Assembly (NCBI GenBank): GCA_036365145.1
Contig: JAEOAD010000942.1
Span: forward strand, 1 to 64,000
DNA length: 64,000 nucleotides
Direction: 5' to 3'
Source: Orientallactaga sibirica
Taxonomy: Eukaryota > Chordata > Mammalia > Rodentia > Dipodidae
The notes under the pieces were generated by a model, which had not been told where the DNA came from, did not search any database, and worked only from the letters and a program-made list of their open reading frames with translations. Of this stretch, positions 46,787 through 62,200 are shown one piece after another. A program made the translations under genes and the position numbers. Positions within the stretch are counted from its first letter, which is position 1; each line of letters opens with the position of its first letter.

Positions 46787-49700
46787 AATGAAGGGTAACT
46801 AGTAAGTTGTACATCTTGTTAGGTTACACTAACTAGAAAAGTTTGAACTTGCTGCACTAAACCTTCTTCGTAGGAAAGCAATTGATTCCTAGAACCGAAT
46901 TCGCTTATTACACAGAGAACAGTGTTTGGCAATGAAGATGTTTGTTTTCTAAACAAACTGCTTTAGAAATGAAGTGAAACTTCTAAGTTGTACATCTTGT
47001 TAGATTACACTAACTAGACAAGTTTGAACTTGCTGCACTAAACCTTCTTCGCATTTAAAGCAACTGATTCCTAGAACCGAACTAGCTTATTTCACACAGT
47101 ACAGTGTTAGAAATGAAGGGTAACTAGTAAGTTGTACATCTTGTTAGGATACACTAACTAGAAAAGTTTGAACTTGCTGCACTAAACCTTCTTCGTAGGA
47201 AAGCAATTGATTCCTAGAACCGAATTCGCTTTATTACACAGAGAACAGTGTTGGCAATGAAGATGTTTGTTTTCTAAACAAACTGCTTTAGAAATGAAGT
47301 GAAACTACTAAGTTGTACATCTTGTTAGATTACACTAACTAGAAAAGTTTGAACTTGCTGCACTAAACCTTCTTCGTACGAAAGCAACTGATTCCTAGAA
47401 CCGAACTAGCTTATTTCACACAGTACAGTGTTCGGCAATGAGGATGTTTGTTTTCTAAAGGAACTACTTTAGAAATGAAGCATAACTAGTAAGTTGTATT
47501 TTTTGTTAGACTACACTAACTAGAAAAGTTTGAACTTGCTGCACTAAACCTTCTTTGTAGGAAAGCAACTGATTTCTACAATCGAATTAGATTATTTCAC
47601 ACAGTACACTTTTCGGCAATGAAGATGTTTGTTTTTGAAACAAACTACCTTAGATATGAAGAGAATCTAGTAAGTCCTACATCTTGTTAGATTACATTGA
47701 CTAGAAAAGTTTGAACTTGCTACACTAAACCTTCTTCGTAGGAAAGCAACTGATAACTAGAACTGAACTAACTTATTTCACAAAGTACAGTTTTCGGCAA
47801 AGAAGATGTATGTTTTCTAAACAAACTGCTTTAGAAATGAAGTGAAACTACTAAGTTGTATATCTTGTTAGATTACACTAACTAGAAAAGTTTGAACTTG
47901 CTGCACTAAACCTTCTTCGCATTTAAAAGCAAGTGATTCCTAGAACCGAACTAGCTTATTTCACACAGTACAGTGTTCGGCAGTGAAGATGTTTGTTTTC
48001 TAAAGAAACTACTTGAGAAATGAAGCGAAACTCGTAAGTTGTACATCTTGTTAGACTACACAAACAAGGAAGGTTTGAAGTTGCTGCACTAAACCTTCTT
48101 TGTAGGAAAGCAACTGATTCCTACAACTGAATTAGATTATTTCACACAGAACAGTGTTCGGCAATGAAGATGTTTGTTTTTGAAACAAACTACCTTAGAT
48201 ATGAAGAGAATCTAGTAAGTCCTACATCTTGTTAGATTACATTGACTAGAAAAGTTTGAACTTGCTACACTAAACCTTCTTCGTAGGAAAGCAACTGATA
48301 ACTAGAACTGAACTAACTTATTTCACAAAGTACAGTTTTCGGCAAAGAAGATGTATGTTTTCTAAACAAACTGCTTTAGAAATGAAGGGAAACTACTAAG
48401 TTGTACATCTTGTTAGATTACACTAACTAGAGTAGTTTGAACTTGCCGCACTAAACCTTCTTCATAGGAAAGGAACTGATTCCTAGAACCGAACTAGCTT
48501 ATTTCAACCATTACATTGTTCGGCAATGAAGATGTTTGTTTTCTAAAGAAACTACTTTAGAAATGAAGTTCAATTACTAAGTTGTACATCTTGTTAGATT
48601 ATACTAATTAGAAAAGTTTGAACTTGCTGCACTAAACTTTCTTTATAGGAAAGTAACTGATTCCTAGAAGCGAACTAGCTTATTTCACACAGTACAGTTT
48701 TCGGCAATGAAGATGTTTGTTTTCTTAAGAAACTACTTTAGAAATGAAGAGAAACTAGTAAGTTGTACATCTTGTTACACTACACTAACTAGAAAAGTTT
48801 GAACTTGCTGCACTAAACCTTCTTTGTAGGAAAGGAACTGATTCCTAGAACTGAACTAGCTTATTTCACACAGTACAGTGTCCTGCAATGAAGATGTTTG
48901 TTTTTGAAAAAAACTACTTTAGATATGAAGAGTAACAGGTAATTTGTACATCTTGTTAGATTAAACTAATTGAAAAGTTTGAACTTGCTACACTAAACCT
49001 TCTTCGTAGGAAAGGAACTGATTCCTAGAAGAGAACTAGCTTATTTCACACAGTACAGTGTTCGGCAATGAAGATGTTTGTTTTCGAAAAAAACTACTTT
49101 AGAAATGAAGCGAAACTATTAAGTTGTACATCTTGTTAGAGTACACTAACTAGAAATGTTTGAACTTGCTGCACTAAACCTTCTTTGTAGGAAAGCCACT
49201 GATTCCTACAACCGAATTAGATTATTTCACACAGTACACTTTTCGGCAATGAAGATGTTTGTTTTTGAAACAAACTACCTTAGATATGAAGCGAATCTAG
49301 AAAGTTGTACATCTTGTTAGGTTACATTAACTAGAAAAAGTTTGAACTTGCTGCACTAAACCTTCTTCGTAGGGAAAGGAACTGATTCCTACAACCGAAT
49401 TAGATTATTTCACACAGAACAGTGTTCGGCATTGAAGATGTTTGTTTTTGAAACAAACTACCTTAGATATGAAGCGAATCTAGTAAGTTGTACATCTTGT
49501 TAGATTACATTAACTAGAAAAGTTTGAACTTGCTGCACTAAACCTTCTTCGTAAGAAAGCAATTGATTCCTAGAACCGAATTAGCTTATTTCACACAGAA
49601 CAGTGTTCGCAATGAAGATGTTTGTTTTCTAAAGAAACTACTTTAGAAATGAAGCGAAACTAGTAAGTTGTACATCTTGTTAGACTACAAAACAAGGAAG

Positions 49701-51416
49701 GTTTGAAGTTGCTGCTCTAAACCTTCTTCGTAGGGAAGCAACTGATTCCTAGAACAGAACTAGCTTATTTCACACAGCACAGTGTTCGCCAATGAAGATG
49801 TATGTTTTCTAAACCAACTGCTTTATAAAAAAGATGCGAAACTACTAATTTATACATCTTCTTAGATTACACTAACTAGAAATGTTTGAAGTTGCTGCAC
49901 TAAACCTTCTTCGTAGGGAAAGGAACTGATTCCTAGAACCGAACTAGCTTATTTCACACAGTACAGTGTTCGGCAATGAAGATGTTTGTTTTTGAAAAAA
50001 ACTACTTTAGATATGAAGAGAAACAGGTAATTTGTACATCTTGTTACATTACACCAGCTAGAAAAGATTGAACTTGCTACACTAAACCTTCTTCTTAGGA
50101 AAGGAAATGATTCCTAGATAGGAACTAGCTTATTTCACACAGTACAGTGTTCGACAATGAAGATGTATGTTTTCTAAACAAACTGCTTTAGAAATGAAGT
50201 GAAACTACTAAGTTGTACATCTTGCTTGATTACACTAACTAGAGTTGTTTGAACTTGCCGCACTAAACCTTCTTCATAGGAAAGGAACTGATTCCTAGAA
50301 CCGAACTAGCTTATTTCACCCAATACAGTGTTCGGCAATGAAGATGTTTGTTTTCTAAAGAAACTACTTTAGAAATGAAGTGAAATTACTAAGTTGTACA
50401 TCTTGTTAAATTACACTAACTAGAAAAGTTTGAACTTGCTGCACTAAACCTTCTTCATAGGAAAGTAACTGATTCCTAGAAGCGAACTTGCTTATTTCAC
50501 ACAGTACAGGGTTCGGCAATGAAGATGTTTGTTTTCTTAAGAAACTACTTTAGAAATGAAGGAAACTAGTAAGTTGTACATCTTGTTGGACTACACAAAC
50601 AAGGAAAGTTTGAAGTTGCTGCACTAAACCTTCTTCGTAGGGAAGCAACTGATTCCTAGAACAGAACTAGCTTATTTCACACAGCACAGTGTTCGCCAAT
50701 GAAGATGTATGTTTTCTAAACCAACTGCTTTAGTAAAGATGCGAAACTACTAATTTAGACATCTTCTTAGATTACACTAACTAGAAATGTTTGAAGTTGC
50801 TGCACTAAACCTTCTTCGTAGGAAAGGAAGTGATTCGTAGAACCGAACTAGCTTATTTCACACAGAACAGTGTTTGGCAATGAAAATGTTTGTTTTCTAA
50901 AGAAAGTAGTTTACAAATGAAGCGAAACTAGTAAGTTGAACAACTTGTTAGAATACACAAACAAGGAAGGTTTGAAGTTGCTGCACTCAACCTTCTTTCG
51001 TAGGAAAGCAACTGATTCCTAGAAACGAACTAACTTATGTCACACAGTATAGTTTTCGGCAACGAAGATGTTTCTTTTTGAAAAAAAATATTTTAGATAT
51101 GAAGCGAATCTAGTAAGTTGTACATCTTGTTAGGTTACACTAACTAGAAAAGTTTGAACTTGATGCACTAATCCTTCTTCGTAGGAAAGCGACTGATTCC
51201 TAGAACTGAACTAACTTATTTCACACAGTACAGTTTTCGGCAATGAAGATGTATCTTTTCTAAACAAACTGCTTTAGAAATGAAGTGAAACTACTAAGTT
51301 GTACATCTTGTTAGATTACACTAACTAGACAAGTTTGAACTTGCTGCACTAAACCTTCTTCGTACGAAAGCAACTGATCCCTAGAACCGAACTAGCTTAT
51401 TTCACACAGTACAGTG
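46783..51416. repeat. ~4.8-kb HOR, copy A (shorter)
   Basis: Defined from the deletion-bearing monomer GTGTTAGAAATGAAGGG at 46783 to its next equivalent at 51417. It is about 4634 bases, one monomer shorter than copy B; the missing monomer lies between 47440 and 48505. It has two truncated monomers 322 bases apart. Confidence 0.8.
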
Positions 51417-54400
51417 TTAGAAATGAAGGGTAACTAGTAAGTTGTACATCTTGTTAGGTTACACTAACTAGAAAAGTTTGAACTTGCTGCACTAAACCTT
51501 CTTCGTAGGAAAGCAATTGATTCCTAGAACCGAATTCGCTTATTACACAGAGAACAGTGTTCGGCAATGAAGATGTTTGTTTTCTAAACAAACTGCTTTA
51601 GAAATGAAGTGAAACTTCTAAGTTGTACATCTTGTTAGATTACACTAACTAGACAAGTTTGAACTTGCTGCACTAAACCTTCTTCGCATTTAAAGCAACT
51701 GATTCCTAGAACCGAACTAGCTTATTTCACACAGTACAGTGTTAGAAATGAATTGTAACTAGTAAGTTGTACATCTTGTTAGGTTACACTAACTAGAAAA
51801 GTTTGAACTTGCTGCACTAAACCTTCTTCGTAGGAAAGCAATTGATTCCTAGAACCGAATTCGCTTATTACACAGAGAACAGTGTTCGGCAATGAAGATG
51901 TTTGTTTTCTAAACAAACTGCTTTAGAAATGAAGTGAAACTACTAAGTTGTACATCTTGTTAGATTACACTAACTAGAAAAGTTTGAACTTGCTGCACTA
52001 AACCTTCTTCGTACGAAAGCAACTGATTCCTAGAACCGAACTAGCTTATTTCACACAGTACAGTGTTCGGCAATGAGGATGTTTGTTTTCTAAAGGAACT
52101 ACTTTAGAAATGAAGCATAACTAGTAAGTTGTATTTTTTGTTAGACTACACTAACTAGAAAAGTTTGAACTTGCTGCACTAAACCTTCTTTGTAGGAAAG
52201 CAACTGATTTCTACAATCGAATTAGATTATTTCACACAGTACACTTTTCGGCAATGAAGATGTTTGTTTTGAAACAAACTACCTTAGATATGAAGAGAAT
52301 CTAGTAAGTCCTACATCTTGTTAGATTACATTGACTAGAAAAAGTTTGAACTTGCTACACTAAACCTTCTTCGTAGGAAAGCAACTGATAACTAGAACTG
52401 AACTAACTTATTTCACAAAGTACAGTTTTTGCAAAGAAGATGTATGTTTTCTAAACAAACTGCTTTAGAAATGAAGTGAAACTACTAAGTTGTATATCTT
52501 GTTAGATTACACTAACTAGAAAAGTTTGAACTTGCTGCACTAAACCTTCTTCATTTAAAGCAAGTGATTCCTAGAACCGAACTAGCTTATTTCACACAGT
52601 ACAGTGTTCGGCAGTGAAGATGTTTGTTTTCTAAAGAAACTACTTGAGAAATGAAGCGAAACTCGTAAGTTGTACATCTTGTTAGACTACACAAACAAGG
52701 AAGGTTTGAAGTTGCTGCACTAAACCTTCTTTGTAGGAAAGCAACTGATTCCTACAACTGAATTAGATTATTTCACACAGAACAGTGTTCGGCAATGAAG
52801 ATGTTTGTTTTTGAAACAAACTACCTTAGATATGAAGCGAATCTAGTAAGTTGTACATCTTGTTAGATTCCATTAACTAGAAAAGTTTGATCTTGCTGCA
52901 CTAAACCTTCTTCGTAGGAAAGCAATTGATTCCTAGAACCGAATTAGCTTATTTCAAACAGAACAGTGTTCAGCAATGAAGATGTTTGTTTTCTAAAGAA
53001 ACTACTTTAGATATGAAGAGAAACAGGTAATTTGTACATCTTGTTACATTACACCAGCTAGAAAAGATTGAACTTGCTACACTAAACCTTCTTCTTAGGA
53101 AAGGAACTGATTCCTAGATACGAACTAGCTTATTTCACAGAGTACAGTGTTCGGCAATGAAGATGTATGTTTTCTAAACAAACTGCTTTAGAAATGAAGT
53201 GAAACTACTAAGTTGTACATCTTGTTAGATTACACTAACTAGAGTAGTTTGAACTTGCCGCACTAAACCTTCTTCATAGGAAAGGAACTGATTCCTAGAA
53301 CCGAACTAGCTTATTTCAACCATTACATTGTTCGGCAATGAAGATGTTTGTTTTCTAAAGAAACTACTTTAGAAATGAAGTTCAATTACTAAGTTGTACA
53401 TCTTGTTAGATTATACTAATTAGAAAAGTTTGAACTTGCTGCACTAAACTTTCTTTATAGGAAAGTAACTGATTCCTAGAAGCGAACTAGCTTATTTCAC
53501 ACAGTACAGTTTTCGGCAATGAAGATGTTTGTTTTCTTAAGAAACTACTTTAGAAATGAAGAGAAACTAGTAAGTTGTACATCTTGTTACACTACACTAA
53601 CTAGAAAAGTTTGAACTTGCTGCACTAAACCTTCTTTGTAGGAAAGGAACTGATTCCTAGAACCGAACTAGCTTATTTCACACAGTACAGTGTCCTGCAA
53701 TGAAGATGTTTGTTTTTGAAAAAAACTACTTTAGATATGAAGAGTAACAGGTAATTTGTACATCTTGTTAGATTAAACTAATTGAAAAGTTTGAACTTGC
53801 TACACTAAACCTTCTTAGTAGGAAAGGAACTGATTCCTAGAAGAGAACTAGCTTATTTCACACAGTACAGTGTTCGGCAATGAAGATGTTTGTTTTCGAA
53901 AAAAACTACTTTAGAAATGAAGCGAAACTATTAAGTTGTACATCTTGTTAGAGTACACTAACTAGAAATGTTTGAACTTGCTGCACTAAACCTTCTTTGT
54001 AGGAAAGCCACTGATTCCTACAACCGAATTAGATTATTTCACACAGTACACTTTTCGGCAATGAAGATGTTTGTTTTGAAACAAACTACCTTAGATATGA
54101 AGCGAATCTAGAAAGTTGTACATCTTGTTAGGTTACATTAACTAGAAAAGTTTGAACTTGCTGCACTAAACCTTCTTCGTAGGAAAGGAACTGATTCCTA
54201 CAACCGAATTAGATTATTTCACACAGAACAGTGTTCGGCATTGAAGATGTTTGTTTTTGAAACAAACTACCTTAGATATGAAGCGAATCTAGTAAGTTGT
54301 ACATCTTGTTAGATTACATTAACTAGAAAAGTTTGAACTTGCTGCACTAAACCTTCTTCGTAAGAAAGCAATTGATTCCTAGAACCGAATTAGCTTATTT

Positions 54401-56224
54401 CACACAGAACAGTGTTCGCAATGAAGATGTTTGTTTTCTAAAGAAACTACTTTAGAAATGAAAGTGAAACTAGTAAGTTGTACATCTTGTTAGACTACAA
54501 AAACAAGGAAGGTTTGAAGTTGCTGCTCTAAACCTTCTTCGTAGGGAAGCAACTGATTCCTAGAACAGAACTAGCTTATTTCACACAGCACAGTGTTCGC
54601 CAATGAAGATGTATGTTTTCTAAACCAACTGCTTTATAAAAGATGCGAAACTACTAATTTATACATCTTCTTAGATTACACTAACTAGAAATGTTTGAAG
54701 TTGCTGCACTAAACCTTCTTCGTAGGAAAGGAACTGATTCCTAGAACCGAACTAGCTTATTTCACACAGTACAGTGTTCGGCAATGAAGATGTTTGTTTT
54801 TGAAAAAAACTACTTTAGATATGAAGAGAAACAGGTAATTTGTACATCTTGTTACATTACACCAGCTAGAAAAGATTGAACTTGCTACACTAAACCTTCT
54901 TCTTAGGAAAGGAAATGATTCCTAGATAGGAACTAGCTTATTTCACACAGTACAGTGTTCGACAATGAAGATGTATGTTTTCTAAACAAACTGCTTTAGA
55001 AATGAAGTGAAACTACTAAGTTGTACATCTTGCTTGATTACACTAACTAGAGTTGTTTGAACTTGCCGCACTAAACCTTCTTCATAGGAAAGGAACTGAT
55101 TCCTAGAACCGAACTAGCTTATTTCACCCAATACAGTGTTCGGCAATGAAGATGTTTGTTTTCTAAAGAAACTACTTTAGAAATGAAGTGAAATTACTAA
55201 GTTGTACATCTTGTTAAATTACACTAACTAGAAAAGTTTGAACTTGCTGCACTAAACCTTCTTCATAGGAAAGTAACTGATTCCTAGAAGCGAACTTGCT
55301 TATTTCACACAGTACAGGGTTCGGCAATGAAGATGTTTGTTTTCTTAAGAAACTACTTTAGAAATGAAGCGAAACTAGTAAGTTGTACATCTTGTTGGAC
55401 TACACAAACAAGGAAAGTTTGAAGTTGCTGCACTAAACCTTCTTCGTAGGGAAGCAACTGATTCCTAGAACAGAACTAGCTTATTTCACACAGCACAGTG
55501 TTCGCCAATGAAGATGTATGTTTTCTAAACCAACTGCTTTAGTAAAGATGCGAAACTACTAATTTAGACATCTTCTTAGATTACACTAACTAGAAATGTT
55601 TGAAGTTGCTGCACTAAACCTTCTTCGTAGGAAAGGAAGTGATTCGTAGAACCGAACTAGCTTATTTCACACAGAACAGTGTTTGGCAATGAAAATGTTT
55701 GTTTTCTAAAGAAAGTAGTTTACAAATGAAGCGAAACTAGTAAGTTGAACAACTTGTTAGAATACACAAACAAGGAAGGTTTGAAGTTGCTGCACTCAAC
55801 CTTCTTCGTAGGAAAGCAACTGATTCCTAGAAACGAACTAACTTATGTCACACAGTATAGTTTTCGGCAACGAAGATGTTTCTTTTTGAAAAAAAATATT
55901 TTAGATATGAAGCGAATCTAGTAAGTTGTACATCTTGTTAGGTTACACTAACTAGAAAAGTTTGAACTTGATGCACTAATCCTTCTTCGTAGGAAAGCGA
56001 CTGATTCCTAGAACTGAACTAACTTATTTCACACAGTACAGTTTTCGGCAATGAAGATGTATCTTTTCTAAACAAACTGCTTTAGAAATGAAGTGAAACT
56101 ACTAAGTTGTACATCTTGTTAGATTACACTAACTAGACAAGTTTGAACTTGCTGCACTAAACCTTCTTCGCATTTAAAGCAACTGATCCCTAGAACGAAC
56201 TAGCTTATTTCACACAGTACAGTG
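51417..56224. repeat. ~4.81-kb HOR, copy B
   Basis: Markers repeat at an offset of about 4808-4811 bases into the next copy: truncated monomers 51417 and 51743, GAGGATGTTTG near 52076, TTCAACCATTACATTG near 53318, and CACCCAATACAG near 55131. The unit is about 25 full and two truncated monomers. Differences from copy C are mostly one-base indels. Confidence 0.85.
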
Positions 56225-59200
56225 TTAGAAATGAAGGGTAACTAGTAAGTTGTACATCTTGTTAGGTTACACTAACTAGAAAAGTTTGAACTTGCTGCAC
56301 TAAACCTTCTTCGAGGGAAAGCAATTGATTCCTAGAACCGAATTCGCTTATTACACAGAGAACAGTGTTCGGCAATGAAGATGTTTGTTTTCTAAACAAA
56401 CTGCTTTAGAAATGAAGTGAAACTTCTAAGTTGTACATCTTGTTAGATTACACTAACTAGACAAGTTTGAACTTGCTGCACTAAACCTTCTTCGTACGAA
56501 AGCAACTGATTCCTAGAACCGAACTAGCTTATTTCACACAGTACAGTGTTAGAAATGAATTGTAACTAGTAAGTTGTACATCTTGTTAGGTTACACTAAC
56601 TAGAAAAGTTTGAACTTGCTGCACTAAACCTTCTTCGTAGGAAAGCAATTGATTCCTAGAACCGAATTCGCTTATTACACAGAGAACAGTGTTCGGCAAT
56701 GAAGATGTTTGTTTTCTAAACAAACTGCTTTAGAAATGAAGTGAAACTACTAAGTTGTACATCTTGTTAGATTACACTAACTAGAAAAGTTTGAACTTGC
56801 TGCACTAAACCTTCTTCGCATTTGAAAGCAACTGATTCCTAGAACCGAAACTAGCTTATTTCACACAGTACAGTGTTCGCAATGAGGATGTTTGTTTTCT
56901 AAAGGAACTACTTTAGAAATGAAGCATAACTAGTAAGTTGTATTTTTTGTTAGACTACACTAACTAGAAAAGTTTGAACTTGCTGCACTAAACCTTCTTT
57001 GTAGGAAAGCAACTGATTTCTACAATCGAATTAGATTATTTCACACAGTACACTTTTCGGCAATGAAGATGTTTGTTTTTGAAACAAACTACCTTAGATA
57101 TGAAGAGAATCTAGTAAGTCCTACATCTTGTTAGATTACATTGACTAGAAAAGTTTGAACTTGCTACACTAAACCTTCTTCGTAGGAAAGCAACTGATAA
57201 CTAGAACTGAACTAACTTATTTCACAAAGTACAGTTTTCGGCAAAGAAGATGTATGTTTTCTAAACAAACTGCTTTAGAAATGAAGTGAAACTACTAAGT
57301 TGTATATCTTGTTAGATTACACTAACTAGAAAAGTTTGAACTTGCTGCACTAAACCTTCTTCGTACGAAAGCAAGTGATTCCTAGAACCGAACTAGCTTA
57401 TTTCACACAGTACAGTGTTCGGCAGTGAAGATGTTTGTTTTCTAAAGAAACTACTTGAGAAATGAAGCGAAACTCGTAAGTTGTACATCTTGTTAGACTA
57501 CACAAACAAGGAAGGTTTGAAGTTGCTGCACTAAACCTTCTTTGTAGGAAAGCAACTGATTCCTACAACTGAATTAGATTATTTCACACAGAACAGTGTT
57601 CGGCAATGAAGATGTTTGTTTTTGAAACAAACTACCTTAGATATGAAGCGAATCTAGTAAGTTGTACATCTTGTTAGATTCCATTAACTAGAAAAGTTTG
57701 ATTTTGCTGCACTAAACCTTCTTCGAGGGAAAGCAATTGATTCCTAGAACCGAATTAGCTTATTTCAAACAGAACAGTGTTCAGCAATGAAGATGTTTGT
57801 TTTCTAAAGAAACTACTTTAGATATGAAGAGAAACAGGTAATTTGTACATCTTGTTACATTACACCAGCTAGAAAAGATTGAACTTGCTACACTAAACCT
57901 TCTTCTTAGGAAAGGAACTGATTCCTAGATACGAACTAGCTTATTTCACAGAGTACAGTGTTCGCAATGAAGATGTATGTTTTCTAAACAAACTGCTTTA
58001 GAAATGAAGTGAAACTACTAAGTTGTACATCTTGTTAGATTACACTAACTAGAGTAGTTTGAACTTGCCGCACTAAACCTTCTTCATAGGAAAGGAACTG
58101 ATTCCTAGAACCGAACTAGCTTATTTCAACCATTACATTGTTGGCAATGAAGATGTTTGTTTTCTAAAGAAACTACTTTAGAAATGAAGTTCAATTACTA
58201 AGTTGTACATCTTGTTAGATTATACTAATTAGAAAAGTTTGAACTTGCTGCACTAAACTTTCTTTATAGGAAAGTAACTGATTCCTAGAAGCGAACTAGC
58301 TTATTTCACACAGTACAGTTTTCGGCAATGAAGATGTTTGTTTTCTTAAGAAACTACTTTAGAAATGAAGAGAAACTAGTAAGTTGTACATCTTGTTACA
58401 CTACACTAACTAGAAAAGTTTGAACTTGCTGCACTAAACCTTCTTTGTAGGAAAGGAACTGATTCCTAGAACCGAACTAGCTTATTTCACACAGTACAGT
58501 GTCCTGCAATGAAGATGTTTGTTTTGAAAAAACTACTTTAGATATGAAGAGTAACAGGTAATTTGTACATCTTGTTAGATTAAACTAATTGAAAAGTTTG
58601 AACTTGCTACACTAAACCTTCTTCAGAGTAGGAAAGGAACTGATTCCTAGAAGAGAACTAGCTTATTTCACACAGTACAGTGTTCGGCAATGAAGATGTT
58701 TGTTTTCGAAAAAAACTACTTTAGAAATGAAGCGAAACTATTAAGTTGTACATCTTGTTAGAGTACACTAACTAGAAATGTTTGAACTTGCTGCACTAAA
58801 CCTTCTTTGTAGGAAAGCCACTGATTCCTACAACCGAATTAGATTATTTCACACAGTACACTTTTCGGCAATGAAGATGTTTGTTTTTGAAACAAACTAC
58901 CTTAGATATGAAGCGAATCTAGAAAGTTGTACATCTTGTTAGGTTACATTAACTAGAAAAGTTTGAACTTGCTGCACTAAACCTTCTTCGTAGGAAAGGA
59001 ACTGATTCCTACAACCGAATTAGATTATTTCACACAGAACAGTGTTCGGCATTGAAGATGTTTGTTTTTGAAACAAACTACCTTAGATATGAAGCGAATC
59101 TAGTAAGTTGTACATCTTGTTAGATTACATTAACTAGAAAAGTTTGAACTTGCTGCACTAAACCTTCTTCGTAAGAAAGCAATTGATTCCTAGAACCGAA

Positions 59201-62200
59201 TTAGCTTATTTCACACAGAACAGTGTTCGGCAATGAAGATGTTTGTTTTCTAAAGAAACTACTTTAGAAATGAAGCGAAACTAGTAAGTTGTACATCTTG
59301 TTAGACTACAAAAACAAGGAAGGTTTGAAGTTGCTGCTCTAAACCTTCTTCGTAGGGAAGCAACTGATTCCTATAACAGAACTAGCTTATTTCACACAGC
59401 ACAGTGTTCGCCAATGAAGATGTATGTTTTCTAAACCAACTGCTTTATAAAAGATGCGAAACTACTAATTTATACATCTTCTTAGATTACACTAACTAGA
59501 AATGTTTGAAGTTGCTGCACTAAACCTTCTTCGTAGGAAAGGAACTGATTCCTAGAACCGAACTAGCTTATTTCACACAGTACAGTGTTCGGCAATGAAG
59601 ATGTTTGTTTTCTAAAGAAACTACTTTAGATATGAAGAGAAACAGGTAATTTGTACATCTTGTTACATTACACCAGCTAGAAAAGATTGAACTTGCTACA
59701 CTAAACCTTCTTCTTAGGAAAGGAACTGATTCCTAGATACGAACTAGCTTATTTCACAGAGTACAGTGTTCGGCAATGAAGATGTATGTTTTCTAAACAA
59801 ACTGCTTTAGAAATGAAGTGAAACTACTAAGTTGTACATCTTGTTAGATTACACTAACTAGAGTAGTTTGAACTTGCCGCACTAAACCTTCTTCATAGGA
59901 AAGGAACTGATTCCTAGAACCGAACTAGCTTATTTCAACCATTACATTGTTCGGCAATGAAGATGTTTGTTTTCTAAAGAAACTACTTTAGAAATGAAGT
60001 TCAATTACTAAGTTGTACATCTTGTTAGATTATACTAATTAGAAAAGTTTGAACTTGCTGCACTAAACTTTCTTTATAGGAAAGTAACTGATTCCTAGCT
60101 TAACTAGCTTATTTCACACAGTACAGTTTTCGGCAATGAAGATGTTTGTTTTCTTAAGAAACTACTTTAGAAATGAAGAGAAACTAGTAAGTTGTACATC
60201 TTGTTACACTACACTAACTAGAAAAGTTTGAACTTGCTGCACTAAACCTTCTTTGTAGGAAAGGAACTGATTCCTAGAACCGAACTAGCTTATTTCACAC
60301 AGTACAGTGTCCTGCAATGAAGATGTTTGTTTTTGAAAAAAACTACTTTAGATATGAAGAGTAACAGGTAATTTGTACATCTTGTTAGATTAAACTAATT
60401 GAAAAGTTTGAACTTGCTACACTAAACCTTCTTCGTAGGAAAGGAACTGATTCCTAGAAGAGAACTAGCTTATTTCACACAGTACAGTGTTCGCAATGAA
60501 GATGTTTGTTTTCTAAAAAAACTACTTTAGAAATGAAGCGAAACTATTAAGTTGTACATCTTGTTAGAGTACACTAACTAGAAATGTTTGAACTTGCTGC
60601 ACTAAACCTTCTTTGTAGGAAAGCCACTGATTCCTACAACCGAATTAGATTATTTCACACAGTACACTTTTCGCAATGAAGATGTTTGTTTTTGAAACAA
60701 ACTACCTTAGATATGAAGCGAATCTAGAAAGTTGTACATCTTGTTAGGTTACATTAACTAGAAAAGTTTGAACTTGCTGCACTAAACCTTCTTCGTAGGA
60801 AAGGAACTGATTCCTACAACCGAATTAGATTATTTCACACAGAACAGTGTTCGGCATTGAAGATGTTTGTTTTGAAACAAACTACCTTAGATATGAAGCG
60901 AATCTAGTAAGTTGTACATCTTGTTAGATTACATTAACTAGAAAAGTTTGAACTTGCTGCACTAAACCTTCTTCGTAAGAAAGCAATTGATTCCTAGAAC
61001 CGAATTAGCTTATTTCACACAGAACAGTGTTCGCAATGAAGATGTTTGTTTTCTAAAGAAACTACTTTAGAAATGAAGCGAAACTAGTAAGTTGTACATC
61101 TTGTTAGACTACAAAAACAAGGAAGGTTTGAAGTTGCTGCTCTAAACCTTCTTCAGTAGGGAAGCAACTGATTCCTAGAACAGAACTAGCTTATTTCACA
61201 CAGCACAGTGTTCGCCAATGAAGATGTATGTTTTCTAAACCAACTGCTTTATAAAAGATGCGAAACTACTAATTTATACATCTTCTTAGATTACACTAAC
61301 TAGAAATGTTTGAAGTTGCTGCACTAAACCTTCTTCGTAGGAAAGGAACTGATTCCTAGAACCGAACTAGCTTATTTCACACAGTACAGTGTTCGGCAAT
61401 GAAGATGTTTGTTTTTGAAAAAAACTACTTTAGATATGAAGAGAAACAGGTAATTTGTACATCTTGTTACATTACACCAGCTAGAAAAGATTGAACTTGC
61501 TACACTAAACCTTCTTCTTAGGAAAGGAAATGATTCCTAGATAGGAACTAGCTTATTTCACACAGTACAGTGTTCGACAATGAAGATGTATGTTTTCTAA
61601 ACAAACTGCTTTAGAAATGAAGTGAAACTACTAAGTTGTACATCTTGCTTTGATTACACTAACTAGAGTTGTTTGAACTTGCCGCACTAAACCTTCTTCA
61701 TAGGAAAGGAACTGATTCCTAGAACCGAACTAGCTTATTTCACCCAATACAGTGTTCGGCAATGAAGATGTTTGTTTTCTAAAGAAACTACTTTAGAAAT
61801 GAAGTGAAATTACTAAGTTGTACATCTTGTTAAATTACACTAACTAGAAAAGTTTGAACTTGCTGCACTAAACCTTCTTCATAGGAAAGTAACTGATTCC
61901 TAGAAGCTTAACTTGCTTATTTCACACAGTACAGGGTTTGGCAATGAAGATGTTTGTTTTCTTAAGAAACTACTTTAGAAATGAAGCGAAACTAGTAAGT
62001 TGTACATCTTGTTGGACTACACAAACAAGGAAAGTTTGAAGTTGCTGCACTAAACCTTCTTCGTAGGGAAGCAACTGATTCCTAGAACAGAACTAGCTTA
62101 TTTCACACAGCACAGTGTTCGCCAATGAAGATGTATGTTTTCTAAACCAACTGCTTTAGTAAAGATGCGAAACTACTAATTTAGACATCTTCTTAGATTA